DNA of 64,000 nucleotides from Amycolatopsis benzoatilytica AK 16/65 (GCF_000383915.1 NZ_KB912942.1:3841795-3905794); one strand, 5' to 3'; positions 7,048 through 18,656 are shown, numbered from the stretch's first letter. Made by a program: numbers and translations. Notes: generated from the sequence alone by a model not told the origin.

Positions 7048-8289
7048 TTAGCTGGTTTCGGTGAGGAGTGTAGCGAGGCGTTCGGCTGGGGTGTCCCAGC
7101 CGAGCGTTTTGCGTGGGCGGCAGTTGAGCTCTGCGGCGACGGCGGCGAGGTGTTCGGGGCTGTGGAGGGAGAGGTCGGTGCCTTTGGGGAAGTACTGGCG
7201 CAGCAGGCCGTTGGTGTTTTCGTTGCTGCCGCGTTGCCAGGGGCTGTGGGGGTCGCAGAAGTAGACGGGGATGCCGGTGGCGATGGTGAATTCGCGGTGT
7301 CGGCCCATTTCCGAGCCTTGGTCCCAGGTCAGGGACCGTGTCAGGTGGTCGGGCAGGGTGTGCATGGCGGTGACGAGGGCGTCGCGGACGGCGTCGGCGC
7401 CGCGGCCGTGGGGCAGGGGGACCAGGAGCGTGTAGCGGGTGGCGCGTTCGACCAGGGTGGCGATGGCGGAGGCTCCGTCCTTGCCGATGATCAGGTCGCC
7501 TTCCCAGTGGCCGGGGACGGCGCGGTCGGCGGCTTCGGCGGGGCGTTCGCTGATCATGACCATGGGTTCGGCGAAGCGGGGCCGGCGGGCTTCGCCGGTG
7601 CGGCGGGGTTTGCGCACGGCGCGGCCGGTGCGCAGCGCGCGGTGCAGTTCGCGGCGCAGTTCGCCGCGGCCTTGGACGTAGAGGGCCTGGTAGACGGTTT
7701 CGGGGGTCACGTGCAGCTCCGGGCGGTCGGGGTGGTCGCGGCGCAGCCGCTGGCTGATCTGCTCCGGGCTGAACTTCTTGCGCAGCATGCCCTGCACGAG
7801 GTCGCGCAGCTCGGGACAGGCCGCGATCTTGCCGGTCTTGGGCCGTTTGCGGCGCGCGTCGGCGCGGGCCTGGGCGGCGTAGGGCCGGTAGCCGCGGCTG
7901 CCGGGACGGGCGTTGCGGGCCAGTTCGCGGCTGATCGTGGCGGGATCGCGGCCCAGTTCCCGGGCGATCGCGCGGACCCCGGCCCCTGCCCGGCGCAGGT
8001 CGGCGATCGCCAGCCGTTCCTGCTGCGTCAGGAACCGCGACTGCGCCTCGGGGCGGGCATCGGCGACGGGGGCCGGACGCGAGGGCGGGGCCGGCGACCG
8101 CACGGCCGTCCGCCCCGCCCGGCTCGGCCGCCCGTGCCGCCACCGGTGCCCGGTCCGCCGGTCGACCCCGACAACCCGGCACGCCTCGACAGTGCCCACG
8201 CCTTCCGCCACAAGATCAAAATACCGGCGGCGTTCCGCCGCCAACCTCCCCCGACCCCGCGACGCTGCAACCTCCCGGACCCCCGCCAC
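7048..8289 (-). CDS. IS30-family transposase
   Basis: The 413-residue protein has an N-terminal helix-turn-helix (about 20-52), a second IS30-type HTH region (LTQQERLAIADLRRAGAGVRAIA, then LGRDPATISREL) and a C-terminal DDE catalytic domain. The acidic residues are visible at D265 (GHWEGDLIIGK), D323 (TWDQGSEMGRH) and E357 (QRGSNENTNG), with the family NENxNGLLRQYFPKGTDL signature. The length is normal for the family and there is no frameshift, so it is probably active. The start is a GTG at 8289, 24 bases inside the right inverted repeat. Confidence 0.95.
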   Translation of the reverse strand: MAGVREVAASRGRGRLAAERRRYFDLVAEGVGTVEACRVVGVDRRTGHRWRHGRPSRAGRTAVRSPAPPSRPAPVADARPEAQSRFLTQQERLAIADLRRAGAGVRAIARELGRDPATISRELARNARPGSRGYRPYAAQARADARRKRPKTGKIAACPELRDLVQGMLRKKFSPEQISQRLRRDHPDRPELHVTPETVYQALYVQGRGELRRELHRALRTGRAVRKPRRTGEARRPRFAEPMVMISERPAEAADRAVPGHWEGDLIIGKDGASAIATLVERATRYTLLVPLPHGRGADAVRDALVTAMHTLPDHLTRSLTWDQGSEMGRHREFTIATGIPVYFCDPHSPWQRGSNENTNGLLRQYFPKGTDLSLHSPEHLAAVAAELNCRPRKTLGWDTPAERLATLLTETS

Positions 8290-8312
8290 GGCAACCCCTC
8301 AACAACTCAGGC

Positions 8313-8333
8313 GTTGCAACCACCACTAGAACC
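8313..8333 (-). repeat. IS30 right inverted repeat
   Basis: Read on the minus strand this is GGTTCTAGTGGTGGTTGCAA, matching the left end at 7017. The transposase start lies 24 bases further inside. Confidence 0.6.
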
Positions 8334-8339
8334 CAAGCA

Positions 8340-8365
8340 GATTCCCTCAAGGGGCCCTTCACGGA
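8340..8365 (-). repeat. Right half of terminator palindrome split by IS30
   Basis: GATTCCCTCAAGGGGCCC continuing to 8365 is the reverse complement of 6985-7010 with a single difference. Before the insertion it would have formed a stem of about 25 bp between the VTT gene and the TPR gene, serving both convergent ends. Confidence 0.85.
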
Positions 8366-8389
8366 CATCCAGCACCTGTCGCGGACGGC

Positions 8390-10946
<2,557 letters not shown>

Positions 10947-11004
10947 AAGAACCTCTGTGTGTGATTGCGCCGGCTCCGCCGTCGCGGGCGGGATCGCCTT
11001 CAGG

Positions 11005-11068
11005 TCGGCGGTTGGAGGAGCAGTGCACCCGGCCGAGGGGCCGTGCGCACTGCTCCTCCAACCGCCGA
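11005..11068 (-). repeat. 21-bp perfect inverted repeat between pnp and M16 gene
   Basis: TCGGCGGTTGGAGGAGCAGTG (11005-11025) is perfectly repeated in inverse orientation at 11048-11068 around a 22-base loop. It lies downstream of pnp and 58 bases upstream of the M16 start. With no T-run it could be a terminator, an RNase III processing site or a recombination scar. Confidence 0.55.
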
Positions 11069-11145
11069 CGCGATCCCGCGTTGGGCTGAAATCAGAGGTG
11101 CTGCGCGGCCGGGTCGAGCCGGTGTGACACGGGCCTCCGGACCGG

Positions 11146-11195
11146 GGCTCGTGAGTGGCCATCCCGATGAGAACCGGTTCTGCCACTCACGAGCC
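11146..11195 (-). terminator. 14-bp hairpin 3' of pnp
   Basis: GGCTCGTGAGTGGC (11146-11159) and GCCACTCACGAGCC (11182-11195) form a perfect stem with a 22-base loop, 38 bases beyond the pnp stop codon. It is a likely factor-assisted terminator or 3'-end stabiliser for pnp. Confidence 0.55.
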
Positions 11196-11232
11196 GCCTC
11201 GGGTCAGGAGGCCCTCGATGGAACTGCGAGCC

Positions 11233-13491
11233 TTACTTGGCTTCGGTCTTCTCCGCCGCGTCGGCGTCGCCTTCGGCCGGCTTGGCGGCCTCTTCTTCCT
11301 TGACGACGATCAGGCTGATCTTGCCGCGGTTGTCGATGTCGGCGATCTCGACGCGGATCTTGTCGCCGACGTTCACCACGTCCTCGACCTTCGCGATCCG
11401 CTTGCCGTTGCCCAGCTTCGAGATGTGCACGAGGCCGTCCTTGCCCGGCAGCAGCGAGACGAACGCGCCGAACGCGGCCGTCTTCACCACGGTGCCGAGG
11501 AAGCGCTCGCCGACCTTCGGCAGCTGCGGGTTGGCGATGGCGTTGATCTTGTCGATCGCCGCCTCCGCCGACGGGCCGTCGGCCGCGCCCACGTAGATCG
11601 TGCCGTCGTCCTCGATCGAGATGTCGGCGCCGGTCTCCTCGGTGATCGAGTTGATCATCTTGCCCTTCGGGCCGATGACCTCGCCGATCTTGTCGACCGG
11701 GATCTTCACCGAGGTGACGCGCGGGGCGTACGGGCTCATCTCGTCCGGGCCGTCGATCGCCTCGGCGATGACTTCCAGGATGGTGAGGCGAGCGTCCTTC
11801 GCCTGCTTCAGCGCGGCGGCGAGCACCTCGGACGGGATGCCGTCGAGCTTGGTGTCCAGCTGCAGCGCGGTGATGATGTCCTTCGTGCCGGCGACCTTGA
11901 AGTCCATGTCGCCCAGCGCGTCTTCGGCGCCCAGGATGTCGGTGAGGGCGACGTAGCGGGTCTCGCCGTCCACCTCGTCGGACACCAGGCCCATCGCGAT
12001 GCCCGCGACCGGGGCCTTCAGCGGCACGCCGGCGTTGAACAGGCCCATGGTGGACGCGCAGACCGAGCCCATCGAGGTGGAGCCGTTGGAGCCCAGCGCC
12101 TCGGAGACCTGGCGGATCGCGTACGGGAACTCGTCCCGCTTCGGCAGCACCGGCACCAGGGCGCGCTCGGCGAGCATGCCGTGGCCGATCTCGCGCCGCT
12201 TCGGCGAGCCGACGCGGCCGGTCTCGCCGGTGGAGAACGGCGGGAAGTTGTAGTGGTGCAGGTAGCGCTTCGTGGTCTCCGGGGAGAGCGAGTCGATCTG
12301 CTGCTCCATCCGGAGCATGTTCAGCGTGGTGACGCCCAGGATCTGGGTCTCGCCGCGCTCGAACAGCGCCGAGCCGTGCGCCCGCGGGATGACCGCGACC
12401 TCGGCCGAGAGCTGGCGGATGTCGGTCAGGCCGCGGCCGTCCATCCGGATCTTCTCGGTGAGCACGCGGGTGCGCATGATCTTCTTGGTCAGCGCTTTGA
12501 ACGCACCGCCGACCTCCTTGTCACGGCCTTCGAAGGCTTCGCCCTCGCCGAGGCCGAGCTTGGCCAGCACGGTCGCCTTGACCTCGTCGGTCGCGGCGTC
12601 GCGCTCCTGCTTGCCGGCGATCTGCAGAGCCTTGGCCAGTTCGTCGGACGCGATCGCGGCGACGGCCTCGTAGATGTCCGGCTGGTAGGCCGGGTACACC
12701 GGGAACTCGCCGGTCGGCTTCGCGGCGTCGGCGGCCAGGCGCTGCTGCGCCTCGCACAGCACGCGGATGAACGGCTTCGCGGCCTCGAGGCCCTGCGCGA
12801 CGGTGATCTCGTCCGGCGCGGTGCCGCCCGCGGCGATCAGGTCGAGGGTGTGCTCGGTGCCCTCGGCCTCGACCATCATGATCGCGACGTCATCGGCACC
12901 GTCACCGACGATGCGACCGGCGACGACCATGTTGAAGGTCGCCTTCTCGAGCTGCGACCAGGTCGGGAACGCGACCCACTGGCCTTCGATCAGCCCGACG
13001 CGCACGCCGCCGACCGGGCCGGAGAACGGCAGGCCGGCGATCTGGGTGGAGGCCGACGCGGCGTTGATCGCCAGCACGTCGTACGGGTCGTCCGGGTTCA
13101 GGCTCTGGACGGTGATGACGACCTGGATCTCGTTGCGCAGGCCGTCGGCGAACGACGGGCGCAGCGGGCGGTCGATCAGGCGGCAGGTGAGGATCGCGTC
13201 GGTCGACGGGCGGCCCTCGCGGCGGAAGAACGCGCCGGGGATGCGGCCGGCGGCGTACATCCGCTCTTCGACGTCCACGGTCAGCGGGAAGAAGTCGAAG
13301 TGCTCCTTCGGGTGCTTCGACGCCGTGGTCGCCGACAGCAGCATGGTCTCTTCGTCCAGGTACGCGACGACAGCGCCGGCGGCCTGCTTGGCGAGCCGGC
13401 CGGTCTCGAACCGGACGGTGCGGGTGCCGAAACGGCCGTTGTCGAGAACGGCTTCGGTTTCGAACACGGTGACTCCGGTGGAGTCGGTCAT
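11233..13491 (-). CDS. pnp: Polyribonucleotide nucleotidyltransferase (PNPase)
   Basis: PNPase degrades RNA 3' to 5' by phosphorolysis and, in actinomycetes, also polymerises 3' tails. The 752-residue protein has two RNase PH domains (about 20-230 and 330-560), the KH domain ([21 protein letters not shown]) and a C-terminal S1 domain ([19 protein letters not shown]), ending in an acidic Lys/Glu tail. ATG 13491 is preceded by AGAGGAG. The gene follows rpsO with a structured 232-base gap, as in Streptomyces, where rpsO-pnp readthrough RNA is processed. Confidence 0.97.
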   Translation of the reverse strand: MTDSTGVTVFETEAVLDNGRFGTRTVRFETGRLAKQAAGAVVAYLDEETMLLSATTASKHPKEHFDFFPLTVDVEERMYAAGRIPGAFFRREGRPSTDAILTCRLIDRPLRPSFADGLRNEIQVVITVQSLNPDDPYDVLAINAASASTQIAGLPFSGPVGGVRVGLIEGQWVAFPTWSQLEKATFNMVVAGRIVGDGADDVAIMMVEAEGTEHTLDLIAAGGTAPDEITVAQGLEAAKPFIRVLCEAQQRLAADAAKPTGEFPVYPAYQPDIYEAVAAIASDELAKALQIAGKQERDAATDEVKATVLAKLGLGEGEAFEGRDKEVGGAFKALTKKIMRTRVLTEKIRMDGRGLTDIRQLSAEVAVIPRAHGSALFERGETQILGVTTLNMLRMEQQIDSLSPETTKRYLHHYNFPPFSTGETGRVGSPKRREIGHGMLAERALVPVLPKRDEFPYAIRQVSEALGSNGSTSMGSVCASTMGLFNAGVPLKAPVAGIAMGLVSDEVDGETRYVALTDILGAEDALGDMDFKVAGTKDIITALQLDTKLDGIPSEVLAAALKQAKDARLTILEVIAEAIDGPDEMSPYAPRVTSVKIPVDKIGEVIGPKGKMINSITEETGADISIEDDGTIYVGAADGPSAEAAIDKINAIANPQLPKVGERFLGTVVKTAAFGAFVSLLPGKDGLVHISKLGNGKRIAKVEDVVNVGDKIRVEIADIDNRGKISLIVVKEEEAAKPAEGDADAAEKTEAK

Positions 13492-13576
13492 ATGGTCAAT
13501 CTCCTCTTTGGTTCCTTCTGTCGGCGCGAGTCTCCCACCTTGGGACTCGTTGTGCCCGAGAACGCTTGAGGAGCAG

Positions 13577-13634
13577 GCCGGTCTTCGATCGAAGCCCCCG
13601 GGCCCGTGCCCGGGAACCACTACCGAGGACCGGC
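13577..13634 (-). repeat. Structured leader between rpsO and pnp
   Basis: GCCGGTCTTCG (13577-13587) and CGAGGACCGGC (13624-13634) pair with one mismatch, and a smaller CCCGGG...CCCGGG palindrome sits inside. It is located 86 bases upstream of pnp. In Streptomyces the rpsO-pnp intergenic hairpin is cut by RNase III; the same role here is inference. Confidence 0.45.
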
Positions 13635-13682
13635 GAAACCTTCCTCCAGCGCGCTCGCGCCGTGTAGTGCCGTGCTTGCGGC

Positions 13683-13714
13683 GAGGGGGAGCGACCCGGT
13701 GGCCACTCCCCCTC
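13683..13714 (-). terminator. rpsO terminator-like hairpin
   Basis: GAGGGGGAG (13683-13691) and CTCCCCCTC (13706-13714) form a perfect 9-bp stem with a 14-base loop, starting ten bases after the rpsO stop. There is no T-run. It probably attenuates readthrough into pnp. Confidence 0.6.
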
Positions 13715-13723
13715 GTCAGCACG

Positions 13724-13993
13724 CTATCGACGCAGGCCGAGCCGCTTGATCAGCTCGCGGTACCGCGCCACGTCCACCTTCTCCGTGTAGTTCAGCAGCC
13801 GGCGGCGACGGCCGACCAGCAGCAGGAGACCACGGCGGGAGTGGTGGTCGTGCTTGTGGGTCTTCAGGTGTTCGGTGAGGCCGACGATCCGCTTGGTCAG
13901 CAGAGCGACCTGGGCCTCGGGGGATCCGGTGTCCGAGTCGTGCAGGCCGTACTCGGCGAGGATCGACTTCTTCTCTTCGGTGGACAGCGCCAC
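13724..13993 (-). CDS. rpsO: 30S ribosomal protein S15
   Basis: The 89-residue sequence is a textbook S15: [14 protein letters not shown], then [37 protein letters not shown] and the C-terminal [12 protein letters not shown]. It binds 16S rRNA in the 30S platform early in assembly. The GTG start at 13993 has AAGGAG ten bases upstream. It lies upstream of pnp on the same strand. Confidence 0.98.
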   Translation of the reverse strand: MALSTEEKKSILAEYGLHDSDTGSPEAQVALLTKRIVGLTEHLKTHKHDHHSRRGLLLLVGRRRRLLNYTEKVDVARYRELIKRLGLRR

Positions 13994-14162
13994 TGGTGGT
14001 GCTCCTTGTGCATCTAGTGCCGTGAGGCCCGCACCGCGCCACGCGGCCGGGTAAGACGGTCTCGGCCGCCACGGACTGCAGCCGGACCCAGTTGTCAAGG
14101 CTACCAGCCGCTTTGCCCTGCCCTTCACTCACGTGCGGCTACCGAGGCGCGGCCGCGCCCGC

Positions 14163-14645
14163 TCAGCTGCCCGGCCGGCCCAGCGGCCAGCTGGCGAGCG
14201 TGCGGTACGGGCTGCCGCCGCCCATCAGCTCGACCCGGTCCACGGTCCAGACCCGGCTGCGGAATTCCGCGAGCCGCTCCGTCCAGGCAGCCGGATCGTG
14301 TGCGCGGGCGAGCCGGGCGAGCGTCAGGTGCGGGCGGTACTCCCGTTCCGGCTCGGCACCGGCGGCGGCGGCGAGACCGGCGAGGCCCTCCCCCGCCACT
14401 CCCAGCCACAGCACTCCCGGGAATGTTCCCGAACCGGACAGCCGGACGTCAACGGAGTTACGGCCGGCCAGCGCGGCGGCGAGGAACCTGGTGCGTTCGG
14501 CCGGGTCGGCTTGGCCGTAGAAAGCGAGCGTGACGTGCCATCCGGCCGGATCCGTCCAGCGCAGCGACTCGCCTCGCGGGCCGAGTGCGCGCGCGACCTC
14601 CGCCGCGACGTCGGCGGGCGGGCGCAGCGCGGAGAACAGCCGCAC
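14163..14645 (-). CDS. thpR: RNA 2',3'-cyclic phosphodiesterase (2'-5' RNA ligase family)
   Basis: The 160-residue protein carries both 2H-phosphoesterase motifs, HVTL at 37-40 and HLTL at 106-109, with the family opening MRLFSALRPP. ThpR hydrolyses 2',3'-cyclic phosphates at RNA ends and shows reversible 2'-5' ligation in vitro. The GTG start follows the stop of the upstream XRE gene by six bases, so they are co-transcribed. Confidence 0.92.
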   Translation of the reverse strand: MRLFSALRPPADVAAEVARALGPRGESLRWTDPAGWHVTLAFYGQADPAERTRFLAAALAGRNSVDVRLSGSGTFPGVLWLGVAGEGLAGLAAAAGAEPEREYRPHLTLARLARAHDPAAWTERLAEFRSRVWTVDRVELMGGGSPYRTLASWPLGRPGS

Positions 14646-14651
14646 CGGCGG

Positions 14652-15128
14652 TTACGGAGCGGCCGCGCCGGCCCGGCGGAGCAGGTCGGCGATCGCCGGG
14701 AAATCCTCGTCGAGCAGTTTCGCCGCCTCCCCGAGGTCCTCGTCCTCGGCCACGTCGCGGATCGCGGCGAGCAGCCGCTTCTCGTTCGAGTTGACCGGGA
14801 TGTTGTCGCGTCCGACGGTCGGCCGGGAGTCGCGGACGTCCTCCAGCGCGGCCTGCATCGCGTCGCGGTCGCCGGCGGCGACCTCGGGCACCAGGATCTT
14901 GCGTTCCAGCATGATCATCCGGGCCAGCACCACCGGGTTGCCGATCTTCGCCCGCCGCCCGCTCATCACCTGGCTGAGCATCGGCGCGCTGATGCCGAGC
15001 ACCTCGGCCAGGAACGCCTGCGACACGTCGAAAGCGACCACCAGCCTGCGCACCCGATCGCCCAGCGGCTCCCCGTACCACTCCCGTTGCAGCGCGATGT
15101 TCCGCTGGACGATCTTGTGGTCCTCCAC
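14652..15128 (-). CDS. XRE-type helix-turn-helix regulator
   Basis: About 158 residues include a helix-turn-helix at roughly 28-62 (VVAFDVSQAFLAEVLGISA then PMLSQVMSGRRAKI) and a long helical C-terminal part with acidic character. I start it at GTG 15128, where AGGGGAGCGGAG lies upstream; an in-frame ATG at 15206 would add 26 residues without a ribosome site. It precedes thpR by six bases. Targets are unknown. Confidence 0.75.
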   Translation of the reverse strand: MEDHKIVQRNIALQREWYGEPLGDRVRRLVVAFDVSQAFLAEVLGISAPMLSQVMSGRRAKIGNPVVLARMIMLERKILVPEVAAGDRDAMQAALEDVRDSRPTVGRDNIPVNSNEKRLLAAIRDVAEDEDLGEAAKLLDEDFPAIADLLRRAGAAAP

Positions 15129-15272
15129 CTGCTCCGCTCCCCTAGCGCTGTCGTCTCGCGGCGGGTGCCGCGCGACCTGCTGTCCCGCCCCGGCGCCGGG
15201 GCTCATCTTGCCATCTGGAACGCCCGGGCACGGGCGGAACGCCCGAATCCGTCCGTGCTCCGCCGCGGCGGT

Positions 15273-16238
15273 TCAGCCGTCCGAGCCGAGCGTTTCCCTG
15301 GTCCGGGCCACGTCCTCGTCGATTTTGCGCACCAGATCGCCCGCCTGGACGAACCGCTCCTGGTCGCGCAACCGGGTGACGAAGTCCAGCGCGACGTGCT
15401 GGCCGTAGAAGTCCTCGTCGACGTCCAGCACGAACGCCTCGACAGTGCGCTCGCGTCCGGAAAACGTCGGGTTCGTCCCGACCGACACCGCGGCGCGCAG
15501 CCGCCGGGCCGGGTCGTTGAGCCGGCTGAACCAAGCCGTGTAGACGCCGTCGGCGGGCACCGCCGCGAACCGCGCGGTGGACAGGTTGGCGGTCGGGTAG
15601 CCGAGGTCGTGGCCGCGCCCGTCGCCGCGGACGACGATGCCCTCCAGCCGGTGCGGCCTGCCCAGCGCGTCCGCCGCCGCGACCACGTCGCCGGCGTCGA
15701 TGCACGAGCGGACGTAGGTGGAGGAGAAGGTGATGTCGTTGGCGCCGCGGTCTTCGTCGAGCGAGCGGCCCTGCAGTTCGGCGCCGAACGCGACGAAGCC
15801 GAACCGGCGGCCCAGCTCGCGCAGCAGCGCGACGTTGCCCGCGGCCTTGGCCCCGAACGTGAAGTTGTCGCCGACCAGCACCGCGGCCGCGTGCAGCCGG
15901 TCCACCAGGACCTCGTGCACGAACTCGTGCGGGCTGAGCCGGGACAGCTCCAGGGTGAACGGCAGCACGCAGAAGACGTCCACGCCGAGCCCTTCGACCA
16001 GCTGTGCCTTGCGGCGCAACGTGGTCAGCTGCGCGGGATGGCTGCCCGGGCGGAGCACCTCGGACGGATGCGGGTCGAAAGTGAGCACCACGCTCGGCAC
16101 GCCGCGCTCGGCGGCCGCCTGCACGGTGCGCTTGATCAGTTCCTGATGCCCTCGGTGCACGCCGTCGAACACGCCGATGGTGACCACGCACCGGCCCCAG
16201 CCGCCCGGGAGGTCCCCGAGCCCACGCCAACGCTGCAC
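15273..16238 (-). CDS. ribF: Bifunctional riboflavin kinase/FAD synthetase
   Basis: RibF phosphorylates riboflavin to FMN and adenylylates FMN to FAD. The 321-residue protein has the N-terminal nucleotidyltransferase domain with FDGVHRGH at 24-31, LTFDPHP and VGDNFTFGAKAAGN, and the C-terminal kinase domain with GDGRGHDLGYPTANL. Start GTG 16238 has GGGGAG upstream. It follows truB on the same strand with about 40 bases between, the standard actinobacterial arrangement. Confidence 0.96.
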   Translation of the reverse strand: MQRWRGLGDLPGGWGRCVVTIGVFDGVHRGHQELIKRTVQAAAERGVPSVVLTFDPHPSEVLRPGSHPAQLTTLRRKAQLVEGLGVDVFCVLPFTLELSRLSPHEFVHEVLVDRLHAAAVLVGDNFTFGAKAAGNVALLRELGRRFGFVAFGAELQGRSLDEDRGANDITFSSTYVRSCIDAGDVVAAADALGRPHRLEGIVVRGDGRGHDLGYPTANLSTARFAAVPADGVYTAWFSRLNDPARRLRAAVSVGTNPTFSGRERTVEAFVLDVDEDFYGQHVALDFVTRLRDQERFVQAGDLVRKIDEDVARTRETLGSDG

Positions 16239-16278
16239 TGTCGTCAACTCTCCCCGCACCCGTGCTGTTTGCCCCACC

Positions 16279-17193
16279 CTATGCGGGCAGGAGGACCACG
16301 ACCGAGCGGGCCACGCCCTCGGCGTCGGCCGCCAGCGCGAGAACATGGCCGTCCGGACCGAACAGGCCGTAGGTGCCGTCGATGCCCGCGGCCGGGATGC
16401 GCCGGCCGTACTGGACGGCCTTGGCGGTGGCCCCGTCGAGGTCCCGGCGCGGGAACGCGGCGGCGACGGCGGCATCGAGGTCGAGGGAGAGTTCGGGTGC
16501 CTCTTCAAGCTGGTCGAGAGTGCGCGCGCGAGCGAGCGAGAACGGCCCGACCGTGGTGCGGCGCAAGGCTTTCAGGTGCCCGCCAATGCCGAGCCCGGCG
16601 CCCAGGTCGCGGGCCAGCGCGCGGACGTAGGTGCCGGACGAGCACTCGACGACGGCGTCGATTTCGATCCGGTCCGTTTCGCGGCGAAGGCCGAGAACGT
16701 CGAACCGGAACACCGTGACCGGCCGGGGCGGCAGGACGACGTCTTCCCCCGCGCGGACCCGCGCGTAGGCGCGTTTCCCGTCGATCTTGACCGCGGAAAC
16801 GGCGCTCGGCACCTGCTGGATGTCCCCGGTGAGGGCGGCGATTCCTGCGCCGATCTGCTCTTCCGTGACCGCGGCGATGGCCTCCGGGGCAGCCTCGGCC
16901 AAGCCCTCGCCCTCGGCGTCGTCGGTCGTGGTGGATCGGCCGAGCTGCAGGGTGGCGAGGTAGGTCTTGCGGTCGAGCGCGAGATGGCCGAGCAGTTTGG
17001 TCGCGCGTTCGATGCCGAGCACGAGGACGCCGGTGGCCATCGGATCGAGCGTGCCGGCGTGGCCGACCTTGCGGGTGCCCATGATCCGCCGTGCGCGTGC
17101 GACCACGTCGTGGGAGGTCATTCCGGCCGGCTTGTCGACGATCAGGAGTCCGGGCGGCGGGGCGGGACGGGACGGTTTTTTCGGGCTGGGCAC
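16279..17193 (-). CDS. truB: tRNA pseudouridine(55) synthase
   Basis: TruB makes pseudouridine 55 in the T-loop of tRNAs. The 304-residue sequence contains the catalytic motif GHAGTLDPMATGVL with nucleophile Asp50, the upstream KPAGMTSHDVV, and the KIDGKRAYARVRAGE and SSGTYVRALARDLG elements. The C-terminal part resembles the actinobacterial TruB extension. The GTG start at 17193 has only a weak ribosome site. It is followed directly by ribF. Confidence 0.96.
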   Translation of the reverse strand: MPSPKKPSRPAPPPGLLIVDKPAGMTSHDVVARARRIMGTRKVGHAGTLDPMATGVLVLGIERATKLLGHLALDRKTYLATLQLGRSTTTDDAEGEGLAEAAPEAIAAVTEEQIGAGIAALTGDIQQVPSAVSAVKIDGKRAYARVRAGEDVVLPPRPVTVFRFDVLGLRRETDRIEIDAVVECSSGTYVRALARDLGAGLGIGGHLKALRRTTVGPFSLARARTLDQLEEAPELSLDLDAAVAAAFPRRDLDGATAKAVQYGRRIPAAGIDGTYGLFGPDGHVLALAADAEGVARSVVVLLPA

Positions 17194-17267
17194 GGCGGGA
17201 ACCCTACCCAGGGCGGGAGTCGGTGCGACGGCTGGGTTTCGGCCGGGGCTGGTTGTCGCGGCGGGTG

Positions 17268-17318
17268 CCGTGAAGGGAACAGTGAGGTACTCAGAGTCCC
17301 TCAATGTTCCCTTCACGG
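17268..17318 (-). terminator. Terminator-type palindrome (TCCGTGAAGGG family, member 2)
   Basis: CCGTGAAGGGAACA (17268-17281) and its complement ending 17318 form the outer stem, continuing inward with two mismatches (TGAGG and ACTC against their complements). It lies 19 bases past the stop of the MFS gene, between it and truB. It shares the outer ten bases with four other palindromes of the window. Confidence 0.65.
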
Positions 17319-17336
17319 ACTTGGGGCGGGGCTCGG

Positions 17337-18656
17337 TCAGGCGGCCGCGCCGACCGGTTCCAGCGCGCGATCCCAGCGACGCCGCCGGATGTGCACCGGA
17401 ACTTCTTCCCCTCGTGCTTCCGCTTCGAACACCGACGCCCGGGCCCGTCGCCACCACACCAGCATCCGGAACGAGCCGACCGCCAGCACGGCCACCACCG
17501 CGAGCAGCGCGATCCGGAAGTTGCCGCCGGTCCACTGCAGCAGGACGCCGATCGCCAGCGCGGTCACGGTAGTCGCCAGGAATCCGCCGACGTTCACCAC
17601 GCCGGTTGCCGTCCCGACGCGCGACAGCGGGTTGTAGTCGCGCGCCAGCGCGAAACCGATCATCGACGCCGGGCCGCCCAGGGTGAGGAAGGCGAACGCG
17701 GGCACCAGCACGCCCACCGGGATGTGGCCGTTCCAGCCGAGCAGCACCGCCCACACGCCGGCCGCGCCGATCAGGTAGCCGATGACCAGCGGGACCCGCG
17801 CCACCGGGTACCGGCCGATCACCGCGCCCAGCAGCGGGCCGCCGGCCATCGAGCCGAACACGAAGACGGTCAGCAAAGCGCTCGCGGTAGCTGGCGGCAG
17901 GCCCTGTCCCTGCACGAGGAAAGGCAGGCCCCACAGCAACGTCAGCACGTTCGGCGCGAACATCGTCGCGAAGTGGACCCAGAAGCCGAGCCGGGTGCCG
18001 GGCGTCTGCCAGGCCAGCCGGATCTGCTCGCGCAGGTGTCCCACGCGCACCGGTTCGCGCCTCTTCTCCGGCACGCCTTCCGGGGTGTCGCGGACGCGCA
18101 GGGCGACCGGGACCGAGTACAGCACCGTCACCGCGCCGACGGCGAGGAAGGTGACTGTCCAACCTGGACCGTCGAGGAGCAGGGTGAGCGGTACCGTCGC
18201 GGCGAGGTTGCCGAGGTAGCCGACGGCGGACGTGAAGGACGCGAGCAGCGGGTAGCGGTGCGCCGGGAAATGCGCTGCGACGAGGCGCAGGACGCTCACG
18301 AAGGTGAGCGCGTCGCCGAGACCGAGAACTCCGCGGGCGACCAGGCCGAGGGCGTAGCTGTCGGCCAGGCCGAGCAGCAGCTGGCCGCTGCCGAGGATCA
18401 GGGCGGCGGCGGTCAGAACGCGGCGCGGGCCGTAGCGGTCGACCAGGACGCCGGTGGGGATCTGCATCGCGGCGTACACACCGACCTGCAGGACGGTGAA
18501 GATGCCGAGCGCCGCGGACCCGACGCCGAAGCGTTCGGCCGCCTTCAGCCCGGCGACGCCGAACGAGGTGCGGTGAAAGACGGCGAGCAGGTACACCGTC
18601 ACCGCGGTGAGCCAGATGAGCCAGGACCGGACAGGGGCGCAGCCGGCGGGCAACAA
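17337..18656 (-). CDS. Major facilitator superfamily transporter
   Basis: The 439-residue protein has about 12 hydrophobic segments, the MFS loop 2-3 motif (GVLVDRYGPRRVL) near residues 69-81 and a central charged loop (VRDTPEGVPEKRREPVRVG). A basic tail (about 400-430, HIRRRRWDRALEP) follows the last helix. The start is TTG 18656, preceded by GGAGGA; a second TTG follows immediately. The substrate is not evident. It lies between the PhzF and truB genes on the same strand. Confidence 0.85.
   Translation of the reverse strand: MLPAGCAPVRSWLIWLTAVTVYLLAVFHRTSFGVAGLKAAERFGVGSAALGIFTVLQVGVYAAMQIPTGVLVDRYGPRRVLTAAALILGSGQLLLGLADSYALGLVARGVLGLGDALTFVSVLRLVAAHFPAHRYPLLASFTSAVGYLGNLAATVPLTLLLDGPGWTVTFLAVGAVTVLYSVPVALRVRDTPEGVPEKRREPVRVGHLREQIRLAWQTPGTRLGFWVHFATMFAPNVLTLLWGLPFLVQGQGLPPATASALLTVFVFGSMAGGPLLGAVIGRYPVARVPLVIGYLIGAAGVWAVLLGWNGHIPVGVLVPAFAFLTLGGPASMIGFALARDYNPLSRVGTATGVVNVGGFLATTVTALAIGVLLQWTGGNFRIALLAVVAVLAVGSFRMLVWWRRARASVFEAEARGEEVPVHIRRRRWDRALEPVGAAA

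Larger units (their letters stand above)
7012..8337. mobile_element. IS30-family insertion sequence (about 1.32 kb)
   Basis: One transposase gene on the minus strand fills the element. The terminal inverted repeats are imperfect: 7017-7037 (GATTCGAGGGGTCGTCGCAA) and the reverse complement of 8313-8333 (GGTTCTAGTGGTGGTTGCAA) match at about 16 of 21 positions. The exact ends and the 2-3 bp target duplication cannot be fixed by eye, so the given boundaries are those of the interrupted palindrome. The element looks intact. IS30-family elements are known to favour palindromic or hairpin targets, and this insertion is in the loop of one. Confidence 0.8.

Noticed and set aside
6284..8182. N-terminal extension of the GtrA frame through the IS30
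   Set aside because: The open frame continues only because stops are rare; the sequence has no GtrA-like extension and crosses an insertion element.
11155..13569. Plus-strand open frame of about 800 codons
   Set aside because: It is antisense to pnp; composition (Arg/Asp/His/Leu without domains) is that of a complementary-strand shadow.
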